Below, in pieces: positions 11,890 through 21,945 of a stretch of DNA of 64,000 nucleotides. Every line of letters starts with the position of its first letter. Position 1 is the stretch's first letter. The notes beneath the pieces are model-generated. The model ran no database searches, was not told the DNA's origin, and saw only the letters and a list, made by a program, of their open reading frames with translations. Source of the DNA: Diabrotica undecimpunctata. Its lineage: Eukaryota > Arthropoda > Insecta > Coleoptera > Chrysomelidae. A program made the translations under genes and the position numbers. Location of the stretch: the NCBI RefSeq assembly GCF_040954645.1, contig NC_092808.1, positions 14,251,883 to 14,315,882 on the forward strand. The letters run 5' to 3'.

Positions 11890-12770
11890 TTAAGATTTTA
11901 AATATCCCCGTAAGAAGTAATCGAGAGGAGTCAAATCGGGGAATCTAGCCGGCCATTCGATTGTTCCACGTCTTCCAATCCACCTATTGGAAAAAACCTC
12001 GTTTAAATAATTTTTAACTATACGTGCAAAATGCGGTGGAATTCCGTCTTGTTGGTAGTAAATAGATCGAACTATCTCATTTGGATGATTAACATCAGGA
12101 AAAAATCTTTGTAATGTAGCCACTAAAAAGTTAATCAAAAAATCTAGATAAAACTCACCATCAACTGTGCCCTCAAAAAATAAGGACCAATAATTTTATT
12201 GTTAATGATACCAGCCCATACGTTAACTTTTTTAGGATATTGCGTGTGAGTCTCACACACCCAGTGAGGATTTTCTCTGATCCAATATCTACAGTCCTGT
12301 TTGTTTAACCGTTCCGTTTAAATGAAACGTCGTTTTATCAGAAAAAAACTATTTTGTGTATGAACTGCAAATCTGCGTTCATTCTGTCCACTGACCATCA
12401 TCATTTCACAGAATTCTTGCCTTCTATCAGGATCATCATAATCATTTAACTCCTGAACCAACTGAACTTTGTAAGGGTGGTATTTTTTTTTATTAAAAAT
12501 CTCAAAGATGATTTACTTACATCATTTACGGCGGCAAGTTCTCGAGTTGTCTTATGTGGATTTTCCTCGATCTCTTAGAAGTACATCTAACTTTTTTTCA
12601 TCATTAAATTTAACATTTCTACCTGGTTTTTCAATATTTTTTACATGTCCAGTATAACGAAACTTCTTTTAAATTTTGCCTGTAGACTGCGAAACTAATT
12701 GACCAGGGTATTTATTATTAAAAATTTCACAAACCTCTTGGTCTCTCGGAGTCTCGGACAAATGAGCCAT
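11890..12770 (-). pseudogene. mariner/IS630-type transposase, broken
   Basis: An ATG at 12770 opens a frame with a DUF4817-like helix-turn-helix (MAHLSETPRDQEVCEIFNN). Later pieces read NERRFAVHTQNS and WIRENPHWV, then YYQQDGIPPHFARIV (second catalytic Asp) and RFPDLTPLDYFLRG (third acidic site, Asp). Several stops and frameshifts lie between. It is the cargo of the 11443-13161 element and cannot make a full protein. Confidence 0.82.
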
Positions 12771-13198
12771 ATTTAAAGTTAATAAGCGCACAAATATTAT
12801 ACTGACGTCTTTTAGTAACTTTAAATACCTAAATGACAGCAGCCTACTAGATTCATATCAATTGTTTATTAGGCTTTTTGACTAATATTTTATTATCTTC
12901 AAAGTTTTTTCCCTAATATTTAGCAGAACAGACACGAAAATACCTAATTATTTTTAAAGTATATTTTAATAGACCAGGCAATATTGCTGATTTTAAAGTT
13001 CGAGGGGGTGCTTATGATTCAAACGGGGTGCTGGAGGGGGATAATATTTTCATACTTTAAATTGTCAATTTAGGAATAAAAATCGGCCTGTTTCAGGTTT
13101 TTTTCACATAGTACAGAATAACGCTAAAAATGAATTTATTCCATATATATGGACCGCATGGTATATAAACTTAACAGCAAAAGTTTTGCATATATATA

Positions 13199-15357
13199 AT
13201 GAGGCAATATCTATCTTTCGTGGACCTTAAGAAGGTCTTTGACCGGGTCAAATTAAAGGACGTTATTCACTTATTGTACGCAAGAGAGATACCTCTAGGA
13301 ATAATCAAAACTATCGAAAATATTTACCAAAAACAACACAATAAAAGTAAAAGTGGAAGAAGAACTAACCGACCCTATTGAAGTTGGTAATGGGATAAGA
13401 CAGGGAGATTCTCTGAGACCTCTATTGTTCAACCTCATTATGGATGAAATAATAAAAAAAGTAAGAACTAAAAAACTATTTTCAACAACTAACTGAAAAT
13501 ATTGTCGGGGAGTATCAAACCGGTTTCCGACAAGGAAGATCTACAACTGACCAACTATTCACAGTGAAACAAATTTTAAACAAATCGTGGGAATACGACA
13601 TTGACGTCCACAACATATTCATAGATTTCAAACAAGCCTACGACTCAATTAATAGGAACAAGTTATATCAAATATTGCAGAGCTTTAATATCCCCCAAAA
13701 ATACATCCGACTGGTAAAAACAACAATGGATTCGTCAATAGCAACAGTCCAAAATGAGCTCACTGAAAACTTTACGATAGTCCAAGGATTAAAGCAAGGA
13801 GACGGGCTGGCACCGACACTATTCACCCCAACAAAAGAGGCGGCAGAAATAGATTCACAATTAAAAACAAAGGCAAAAGAGGCCGGACTAGAAATAAATA
13901 TTCAAAAGACAAAAAAGTTAACACAGGCAAGAGCTAGGGGAAACAGACGCCCAGTTGAATTAGAGGACGATATTGAAACGGTAGAAAGTTTCACATATTT
14001 AGGAGTTGTATTAAACACGGATGGAACAGAAGAACCAGAAATCCAAAGAAGAATAGTAAAGGGAAACAAAGCTTATTTATCACTCGATCATGTGTTTCGC
14101 TCCAAAAACACACACTGGAGATCGAAAATCAGGGTCTACAAAACTATCATCAGACCAATAGTATGTTATGTATGCGAGACATGGGTGATGACAGAAGAGA
14201 CAAAAAGAAAACTGGAAGTCTTCGAAAGAAAAGTCCTAAGAAAGATATTTGGACCTATTAACGAAAACGGAATATGGAGATCCAGGTCCAACCATGAACT
14301 CTACCAGCTGTTCAAAGAGACACCGATCTCAGAATTCGTTAAACTTCAGAGACTTCGCTGGGCTGGTCATGTAGTAAGAATGGAGACGGAAAGATTGCCG
14401 AAAAGAGCCCTAGATAGTAAAATGCAGGGCGCAAGACCAAAAGGAAGGCCACGGAAAAGATTGGAGGATGAAGTGGCAGCGGACGCGCAAAATTTGCTAG
14501 ACGTGAGAACCTGGAGAAGATCGGCGCGGGACCGACAAGGTTGGAGGCATAGTTTGGAGGAGGCCAAGGCCCGATTTGGGCTGTAGCGCCATTGGAGAGA
14601 GAGAGAAGAACTAAAAAAAGATATCAAATGGGAGAAAAATAACTTAAAATAATCTGATATGCAGAAGACGCAATACTACTCTCTCAAAGTGAAGACGATT
14701 TACACCGTATGCTGCACCAATTTAATATAACTGCCAGAAAATTTAACATGTTAATTTCCCCAAAAAAGACAAAATGCATGGTTACAACAGCAAATTTACC
14801 AAGATGTAAATTGGAGCTGGAAGGTCAGATAATAGAATAAGTGATGGAGTTTAAATATCTAGTCCCCACATTATATAGCTACGGAAAGCTCGAAACTGAA
14901 GTAGAAGATCAAGTGAATAGAGCAAACAGAGCCGCAGGCTGCGTGAATGAAACAATATGGAGAAAAAAAAATATTGGGAAAGAAATGAAAGGCAGAATTT
15001 ACAAAACAGTCATCAGACCAATAATGACATACGCGGCAGAAACACGACCTGACACAGAGACAAAAAAGATGTTAGAAACAGAGGAGATGAAAACAATTAG
15101 AAAAATTGATGGCAAGACACTATGGGACAGAGCTAGAAGTACAGATATACGACGTAGATGCAAGGTGGAGAACATCAAGAACTGGGTAAGAAATAGAAGA
15201 GTAGAATGAAACGATCATATAAGCAGAATGACAACAAATAGTGTAGCAAAGACAGCAATAGACGGTTCCCTAATAGGAAGACGATCAGTAGGAATACTAC
15301 GAAAACGATGAAACGACAACTTACTGGAGGCACATTGAAAAACAGAGAGAGTTCTAT
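13199..15357 (+). pseudogene. LINE reverse transcriptase split by a younger LINE
   Basis: Left part (13199-13475): FVDLKKVFDRV, then after a frameshift GIRQGDSL and LFNLIMDEIIKK. The right part (14619-15357) continues with CYAEDAILLSQSEDD (YADD mutated to YAED), SPKKTKCMV, MEFKYL, TYAAETR and a decayed tail ending in a GRRSVGILRKR region. The break is a 1130 bp LINE flanked by a 13 bp duplication. Both parts belong to the RTE-like group. Confidence 0.82.
13476..14605 (+). mobile_element. 5'-truncated LINE inserted with 13 bp target duplication
   Basis: AAGAACTAAAAAA occurs at 13463-13475 and 14606-14618. The insert holds a 340-codon open frame (13564-14586): FIDFKQAYDSIN, GLKQGDGLAPTLF, then an abrupt join into EAAEIDSQL, then ESFTYLGVV, RLRWAGHVVRM and PKGRPRKRLEDE. 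The join removes the YADD catalytic box, so the protein cannot polymerise although the frame is open. The 3' end is a GA-rich tract (GGAGAGAGAG). Confidence 0.88.
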
Positions 15358-15830
15358 CTATCTATACAGCCCCTGATGGCCCCAATTTTGGACATAGACC
15401 TCCTCTTCCTTCTTCCACGTCTCTCTATTGTAGGCAGTTTGTATCCATTTCGGGCCTGCGTGTTTCTTCAAATCATCTGACCATCTCATTTGTGGCCTTC
15501 CTCTTTTTCGTTTGTATCTATATGGTGTCCAGTGTATAATCATCTTATTCCATCTGTCGTCTTTCTGTCTTATGGTATGTCCAGCGAACTTCCACTTAAG
15601 TTTTGCTATCTGCGTTAATACATCGGTTACTTTTGTTTTGTTGCGGATCCAAGTATTTCTTTTCTTGTCTGATAGCCTGATGTTCAGCATTTGTCTTTCC
15701 ATGGCTCTTTGGGTCTTTGCTATTTTTTTCATGTTTTCCTTTGTAAACGTCCAAGTTTGAGAACCGTAGGTGAGAACAGGAAGTATACATTGGTTGAAGA
15801 CTCTTGTTTTTAAATGAGACCCACTCTACA
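15358..15830 (-). pseudogene. LINE C-terminal fragment
   Basis: The minus strand reads LTYGSQTWTFTKENMKK, TQRAMERQMLNIRLSDKK, LKWKFAGHTIRQKDD, RGRPQMRWSDDLKK and VYVQNWGHQG. It is fairly intact over 150 codons. The same family is at 31775-32465 (RAMERQMLGISLR). RT motifs are gone. Confidence 0.82.
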
Positions 15831-16196
15831 AACTTTACGGAGAATTCGTGAACAACAAGATCAAGTACCTTAATAAAATCGCTATTTTATTGATTACACT
15901 TGCCAGATATTGTCTCAAAGTATAATATCGCTTATAAATTAAACTGGTATATTAAAATATTGTAAACAAATTATATATTTGAATTACAGTGGTATCAAGC
16001 ATGTGAAGTTTATTAATTTTTCGTTTGTTACTCGTACCTACATGGTTAAACAATTATTTTAATTGATCAAATTAATCACACATAACCTTATGAATAAATT
16101 ACGAATCTCTGCGTAAAATTGCTGTACGTTTAGAAGATAAGAAAACACTTGTGTATAATAGCCGACAATAATCAACATTCACTTCCTTTGTTGCAG
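15831..16196. other. Intron or 5' flank of the ORP exon
   Basis: AT-rich. It ends in a pyrimidine-rich acceptor, CTTCCTTTGTTGCAG, at 16182-16196. Confidence 0.5.
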
Positions 16197-16531
16197 CTTA
16201 ACCAATAGTTTCAAGATTCCATACAATGGCTAGTGCTGTCGACAACAAAAAGAGTCCACAACTGAATAAAATTAAGCTTAAAGTAGTAAACAGCACCGTC
16301 ACAGCCAGCGATTCGGACGCCAGTGTCGAGACGAATAGTTTAAGTGCGGAAAGTGCCACCGAACAAAATCCGCCCCACCAGAACGAGAAGAAGAAAAAGA
16401 AGAACCGAAGAGGGTCTGAATGGGAGATCATGGAGGGGCTGAAAGATGGTCAGCGCTTCGAGAACAGACCTAATACTTTTAACGGCTATCTGCATAAGAA
16501 AAGGAAATGGCCTCTGAAAGGATGGCATAAG
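16197..16531 (+). CDS. Oxysterol-binding-protein-related protein, first coding exon (ORP3/6/7 type)
   Basis: An acceptor ending TTGCAG (to 16196) is followed by 29 bases of 5' UTR and ATG at 16226. The exon encodes 102 residues and ends in phase 0 at a clean donor, AAG|GTAAGC (16532). The first 60 residues are polar and low in complexity with a KKKKKN run. Then come SEWEIMEGLKDGQRFENRP and YLHKKRKWPLKGWHK, the start of the pleckstrin homology domain as in the ORP3/6/7 group of lipid-transfer proteins. In that family the PH domain binds phosphoinositides and a C-terminal ORD domain carries the lipid. No further exon is recognised downstream in the window, so either the next intron is very long or the exon is stranded. 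Confidence 0.85.
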
Positions 16532-17100
16532 GTAAGCTAAGTTTTTTTTTTAACGCTTCGTTTTCCTAACGGAGATTGAAAAGTAACTGTTCATCAATGT
16601 GGATTGACTTTTCTTCAATTTATTGTATCATAATCATCATCAAGGCCTTTCTTTCCTAATGGAATGTTTGTCGCTCTTACTTTAGAGCTCTTTCATTCAC
16701 TCCGCATTCTTCATTCTAATGTATTCCTTCTTAATTTGAGTTTTTACTTCCATGTAGCACAAATCATCTAAAAGATCTCTAGTAGATATAATATTAATCA
16801 TTTGAAAGACGTCGTTCTCTTGTCCAATGGACGAAATCTTCACATCTAAATACCATTATTTAAAAAACGACCCAAAGGATTTTTACTTACGTTAAGTCGA
16901 TGGATATCCTAAGTAACTATTAACTAGTGTGTATATATTATAATCCGTTCACAAATTGTTGAGGGCACGAAATGTGCCTCAAAGTCATAAAACGGTCGTA
17001 AAATTTGTATCATCATAGGCGTTCCTGAGGTTTTTATTCATTAAAATTAATGCCCACAAGGAAACCAAGTTCCTGTAGCTGGCTGTATACCATGTATCAC
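16532..17100. other. Putative ORP intron, no gene seen
   Basis: AT-rich, no recognised element before the Penelope-like piece that begins near 17140. Confidence 0.5.
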
Positions 17101-17169
17101 AAAAAATTTAAGTAAAAATCCTTTATAAAAGGTATATAAATTAAAAAACCCAAACGGGCTATGTCATGA

Positions 17170-17211
17170 AGACAAAACGTTTTCGGAAACCATGTTCCAT
17201 CATCAGTGTCT
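17170..17211 (-). ncRNA. Hammerhead-like ribozyme motif, canonical core
   Basis: On the minus strand, AGACA (17207-17211) pairs with TGTCT (17170-17174) as stem I. CTGATGA (17200-17206) is the canonical core. One extra T is followed by stem II GGAA/TTCC, then GAAAACGTTT. Instead of a stem III loop there is a self-complementary AACGTT, which could pair between two molecules. The sequence around it is decayed Penelope-type end sequence. Confidence 0.65.
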
Positions 17212-17252
17212 AGGTGTACATGTTTTGAGCCACTAAATATCAGTTTACCCTG

Positions 17253-17806
17253 AACACATACCACACAATTCAATTATAGTATTAGATAATGCACCTTATC
17301 ATTCACGACTAGTAGAAAGACTTCCAACGACTGCGTGGAAGAAACAGGATATTCTTGACTGGCTGCGGAATAAGTATCTGCCTTACGAAGATGGAATGGT
17401 AAAAGCAGAATTTTTAAAAATTGCCCGGCAACACAAATCTAAGTTCAAGAAATACGTAGTTGACAAAATGGCGGAAAGGCGAAACATCACAGTCCTTAGA
17501 CTTCCACCCTATCACTGCGAAATAAATCCAATTGAACTCGTTTCGGCACAAATGAAAAGTTATGTGGCTAGAAAAAATACGTCATATAAAATACAAGCTG
17601 TACGTGAATTGTTATACGAGTCTTTACAACATATTACAGAACAAAACTGGAAAGATACAGTAAGACATGTAATAGAAGAAGAACAAAAAATATGGGATCT
17701 TGATAACATAATTGATGCGACCGTAGAGACACAACCGCTAATTATTAACCCTCAAGACGACTCGGATTCCGAAGTTGATCCTATTTATTTTGAATTTGAA
17801 TAGTTT
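17253..17806 (+). pseudogene. DDE transposase C-terminal half (IS630/Tc1/mariner relative)
   Basis: Open from 17253 to the stop at 17806: about 184 codons without a start of their own. VLDNAPYHS carries the second catalytic Asp. TTAWKKQDILDWL follows, and LRLPPYHCEINPIE carries the third acidic residue (Glu). The tail is acidic (DDSDSEVD). This matches an insect DDE family with the LPPYHCELNPIE signature. The N-terminal half and first Asp are missing; the left border abuts the Penelope-type fragment. Otherwise unbroken, so fairly young. Confidence 0.78.
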
Positions 17807-19032
17807 TCTAATCGTAATTATATGAGGTAAGTAATAGTAGTTGTAATCGTAAGGTATTAAAGGGGAAAGGCGCAAAATGTCACCTGTCAAAATGTTCAAT
17901 GTGTTTTAAATGTATCCATACCTTCGTAATCGGATTATAAGGTTGACTGCTGTATTGTATTCCTTCAGATACAAGGTGGGTTAGTCGAAAACATCTTAAA
18001 CCGTCAGTTTCAGGTTGGTTTTTACTATTATATCGTATTACCTATCCTCTCTGTATTTCAGTTCTCTAATTAGGGTTAAACTTGTAGTGAGCTATCGACA
18101 AATTGTGAACCGATTATAGAAAATATTTGGTGATATGTGCGGTCAGTTCATTATTAAAAAATCCACTTTTATACAAAGGCGATGACTGCTTTTTCGCTGC
18201 AGCAAAGCACATAGAGTAATAATTGAGATAATCGATTATAATTATTAGCAAATCAGAACTGGACACAATAAAGTCATCCAATTCAAAATAAAATACTGTT
18301 GGTTACGTGATTATTACGCGCCACGGCCTCTCTTTCTCGTTGGCCTTGACTGTGATTAAATGACGCAAAGATAAAAGTTTTCCCTAAAAAACTCCTTTAA
18401 TTAACGACAACTTCGTCACTCTGATTACATGCATATCATTCTCGTTAACACAGACACTGTTTTATTGTTAATTAATTTGAGTACATTTCCGTAATATTAT
18501 CTTTTGTTTTTTCAAATTTATTTTTAGACCATTGCTTTACAATATTTTTGTATTTGCTGCATCGTGTAAGTCTCTATGGCTTGATACAAAACTAAATCTA
18601 TAAGGAATAATCTGACTATTAGTTTGACAGCAGGCTTAAGTTGCAATAATCTGAATAAGTCATATATTACTCATTCAATATGAGCATATGCTTCACTTTA
18701 AAAACGTTCTACACTTTCTGCACGTATTTTTAACTTGAGGATAATGTTTTATGCTCCTTTACACCTGCAGAGTCTGCTGCAAAGAGTGAGTATTTAGGCT
18801 TTAATTAACTGTCTCAAAAACAAATTGGATGCTCACAAGTAAAAGTCACATATTTACTAACATTACTAATAGAGATAGGAATTTCGAGTCATCCTTGAGG
18901 TTCGGGTCACCTGCTCCGGCTCACTTAAGATAACCAGATCACTTTGTCGGATTACCGGTCGGTGGGGTCTACAGAGGTTATATGCAATATGCAAACCAAA
19001 GCTATAATTTTAGTGGTATAATTATCAGTAGT
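17807..19032. other. No gene seen
   Basis: AT-rich. The stretch just after the transposase stop may include its 3' terminal repeat, which could not be paired. Confidence 0.5.
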
Positions 19033-19042
19033 AATTATCAGT

Positions 19043-21178
19043 AGCGCCTTAAAGAGACATTATATATATATACAAGGATTTCCACAGTTTTCACTGTATT
19101 CCTTCACTCAACCGTTTTCTCCAATTTTTCCTGTTTAGCCAGTCCCCTTCCTGTAGGTTTCTTCTACTCATTGCTTCGTCAACTTCATCTCTGAAAGATC
19201 TTCGGGGTCTGCCTCTCTTTCTTCTTCCTATCGGGCTCCACTCTGTTATTCTATTTATCCACCGATTTTGGTCTGCTCTTCTGACATGTCCGTACCAGGT
19301 TAACCTCTTCTGTTCGATGTAGTCTATTATGTCGGAGTTCATTCCCATTCTCCTCTTAATCTCCATGTTATGTATTCTATCTCTTCTTGTTACTCTGCAG
19401 CTTCTCCTTAGGAATTCCATCTCTGTTGCTCTTATTTTGTTTTTGGTTTTCTTATTTATTGTCCAATTTTCACACCCATAAGTGAGGATACTTCTTGTCA
19501 TGGTATTATATATTTTTTTCTTTGTTTTCATGCTGATGTTCCCATAGTACCGGGTTCAATTTTCGTATGCAGTCTCTTGTTTGTCCTAGTCTATTTTTTA
19601 TATCTTCCTCCGTTGTTCCTTTGTTTGATATTATGAAACCTAAATACTTATACTTGCCTGTTCCTTTGATTTGTTTACCTTCGTCTATTTCCAGCTGTTT
19701 TATTTCTGTATTCTCCGTTGTTAGGTATTCAGTTTTCTTTAGGTTTATTTCCATCCCATTCTTTGTATATTCCTGCTCCAGTTTTCTCATCATAAAACTG
19801 AGGTCATCCTCGTCTTGTGCGATCACTATTTGGTCGTCGGCAAAACTTAGCGTATATAGATATTCGTTCCTTACTGGTATACCCATTCCTTCGCACTTTC
19901 TTTTCCATGGTTTCAGGGTTTTTTCCAGGAATATTTTGAACAGGGTGGGGGATGTGGAGCAACCCTGTAGTAGTCCCTTTGTCGTCTTAAATGGACTGCA
20001 TATTCTATTGCCCGTTTTGATAGCTATTTCGTTATTCTTGTAGAGTGCTTTTACCGCGTTTATTAATCTTCGTGGAACTTCGATGTCTTCCATTGCTTCC
20101 CATAGCTTGGTTCTAGGTATTGAGTCATATGCCTTCTTAAGATCAACAAAAGCCAGATGGACGGATCTATTTTTGGCCATTCTTTTTTCTATTAGTTTTT
20201 CGACCGTGTAAATGTGATCTAAGCATGCTTTCCCCGCTGTGAAACCTGCCTGGTCTTCTCCGATTTTATCTTGTATATATATTTCCAATTTTTCCTTTAC
20301 GGTCTTTCCAAACAGTCTGCCTATAGACGATATAATGCTGATTCCCCGATAGTTTTCGCAGTTTTTTCTATTACCTTTCTTGTATATTGATGTTATATAT
20401 GCTTGGGTCCATTCTGCCGGTAAGAGACATTAGAAGACTTAAATGAAGGCATATTTGTTAACGGAGCACTTCTGAATAATCTTAGATACGCAGATGGCTC
20501 AATACTCATTGCGGACAGCAGAGAAGGACTACAGATCTTGGTTGGTCGCATTACCCAATACTGCGAAAGGTATGGAATGGCACTGAATACAAATAAAACA
20601 AAAATCATGGTGGTAAGCAAGAACAAGATTGAGGAAGACAGTGTTTATGCTAAAGGAAAACTTTTAGACAGGGTGCACAGATATCAGTACTTAGATTGCG
20701 AATTAAATGAATGGGATAGAAGTACGGAAATAAAACGGCGTATTGAGATAGCTAGAAGTGCTTTTAATAAGATGAAAGCAATATTATGCAATGGAAAACT
20801 CAACATCGAAATTAGAACTAGACTATTGAGATGCTTCGTGTTCTCTGTCCTGTTGTATGGAGTTGAGTTGGACACAACACATAACAAATGCGGAAACGCT
20901 ACGAAGAATGAAAAAAGATAAAGAAATACTCAACACTATAAAGAAAATAAAAATGAGTAACTTTGGTCACATACTAAGACACGAGAAATACGAATTGATG
21001 CGGCTGGTCATACAAGGGAAGGTGGAAGGCAAAAGAGGACCGGGGAGAAGACGCACGTCCTGACCGAAGAATCTAAGACAATGGAGTGGGAAAAGAACTC
21101 TCAGAACGGCTGCAGATAGAGTCAAATGGGCCATGATGATCAACAAGGTCCTTAGCGATGGGGCACGTTAAGAAGAAG
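19043..21178 (+). mobile_element. 5'-truncated LINE (host of a nested LINE) with 10 bp target duplication
   Basis: AATTATCAGT flanks the unit (19033-19042 and 21179-21188). Its coding remnant (20433-21170) reads LLNNLRYADGSILIADS (YADD changed to YADG), TNKTKIMVVSKNK, then after a frame change ETLRRMKK, FGHILRHEKYE and RGPGRRRTS. It ends in AAGAAGAAG. A second LINE of opposite orientation sits inside near its 5' end. Confidence 0.85.
19063..20421 (-). mobile_element. Nested LINE, FADDQ family, with 11 bp target duplication
   Basis: AAGAGACATTA occurs at 19052-19062 and 20422-20432. On the minus strand: NYRGISIIS, EDQAGFTAGKACLDHIY, FVDLKKAYDSIP, GLLQGCSTSP, LSFADDQIVIAQ and YKYLGF, then a frame change near 19510 and ILTYGCENW, RRDRIHNMEI, GHVRRADQNR and RRKRGRPRRSF. 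The catalytic DD is intact; one frameshift makes it inactive. It is 5' truncated with no endonuclease. Same family as 4231-5580 but better preserved. Confidence 0.9.
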
Positions 21179-21194
21179 AATTATCAGTCCATAC

Positions 21195-21569
21195 TTGTCA
21201 TTCCCTTCAAAAGAACAAGACCGCAAAATAGCTGAAGAACTTGGGATTCGATTGATACCCCGCTTTCGCTTGGAAACTACGATGTTCATTCAATTTTTGA
21301 TGAATTTCGTTCGATGAATTCACCAGCTACGAAATATCCTTACGAAAATGTAATATCGTTAAATTTTTTTCGATCTTCATATACAGGGTCTGCATTAAAT
21401 ATTGTGTCGAAAATTTCATAATTTGGTCTTTTTGGCCTCTCGGCATAAAGTCTGACAGACGATCCAAGTCTGTTCGTAGTCGCTCATTGATACTCCAGAC
21501 GATGATGAAGGGCTATGGTAGACATATTCGCAGACCAACCTAGCCAATCAGTCGACTAACAAACCTTGA
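21195..21569. other. Unidentified sequence with weak coding character
   Basis: On the plus strand 21235-21400 can be read as about 55 codons (SIDTPLSLGNYDVHSIFDEF, then NSPATKYPYENV). On the minus strand a shorter open stretch contains YEIFDTIFNADP. Neither was recognised. The region adjoins the kinase pseudogene and may be 3' material of the same copy. Confidence 0.3.
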
Positions 21570-21945
21570 AAAACGTTGATGAGAGTTTCTTTCAGTAATT
21601 TAAAGTAAGGTCTGTTTTCCGGTTAGCCCAACATTTTCTCATCACATCATAAGCATCTTTATAACAAGCTTTTTACTTCTCCAAAATGATTTCTTTCTGA
21701 ACTCTTTCGACCACTTCTGTGGTTTTTAATCTTCCATAAGACGTTTCTCTACATGTAAATACTCCCCACATCACAACCCGTACGTCCAAACGTCCGATTT
21801 CGACAAGAATCTGGTGTAGTTTAATACTTCAGGCGGGCCCCATTTGATGGAAAACTTCGATACACCCTAAGATGTATATTGATCGTACAAAACGAACCGC
21901 GTTAATCCGAAATCTGCCACTTTTACCGTATTTACTTTTCTGTAT
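21570..21945 (-). pseudogene. Tec-family (Btk29A-like) tyrosine kinase C-lobe, pseudogene
   Basis: Reading the minus strand from about 21945 gives VKVADFGLTRFVL (DFG activation loop), [18 protein letters not shown] (APE region, as in Tec kinases [13 protein letters not shown]) and SKSDVWTYG. After frame changes come EKRLMED-type residues, VVERVQKEIILEK, YDVMRKCWA and LKETLINVFQGL. The order covers the kinase C-lobe from subdomain VII to the end in one block. Stops interrupt it (after DQYTS and after WTYGL). The uninterrupted exon content suggests a retrocopy or a very old exon cluster. Confidence 0.78.

Larger units (their letters stand above)
11443..13161. mobile_element. mariner-like element with double terminal inverted repeats
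   Basis: The outer inverted repeat CCATGCGGTCCATATATA (11443-11460, complement 13144-13161) is flanked by TA on both sides. An inner inverted repeat of about 95 bp starts GTACTATGTGAAAAAAACC at about 11514 and ends at about 13116. A (TA)n run fills the left gap between the two. The inside holds a broken transposase on the minus strand. Either one element has composite ends, or a mariner jumped into a small palindromic element. Confidence 0.75.

Noticed and set aside
19567..20043. 158-codon plus-strand frame
   Set aside because: Antisense shadow of the FADDQ LINE RT on the minus strand.
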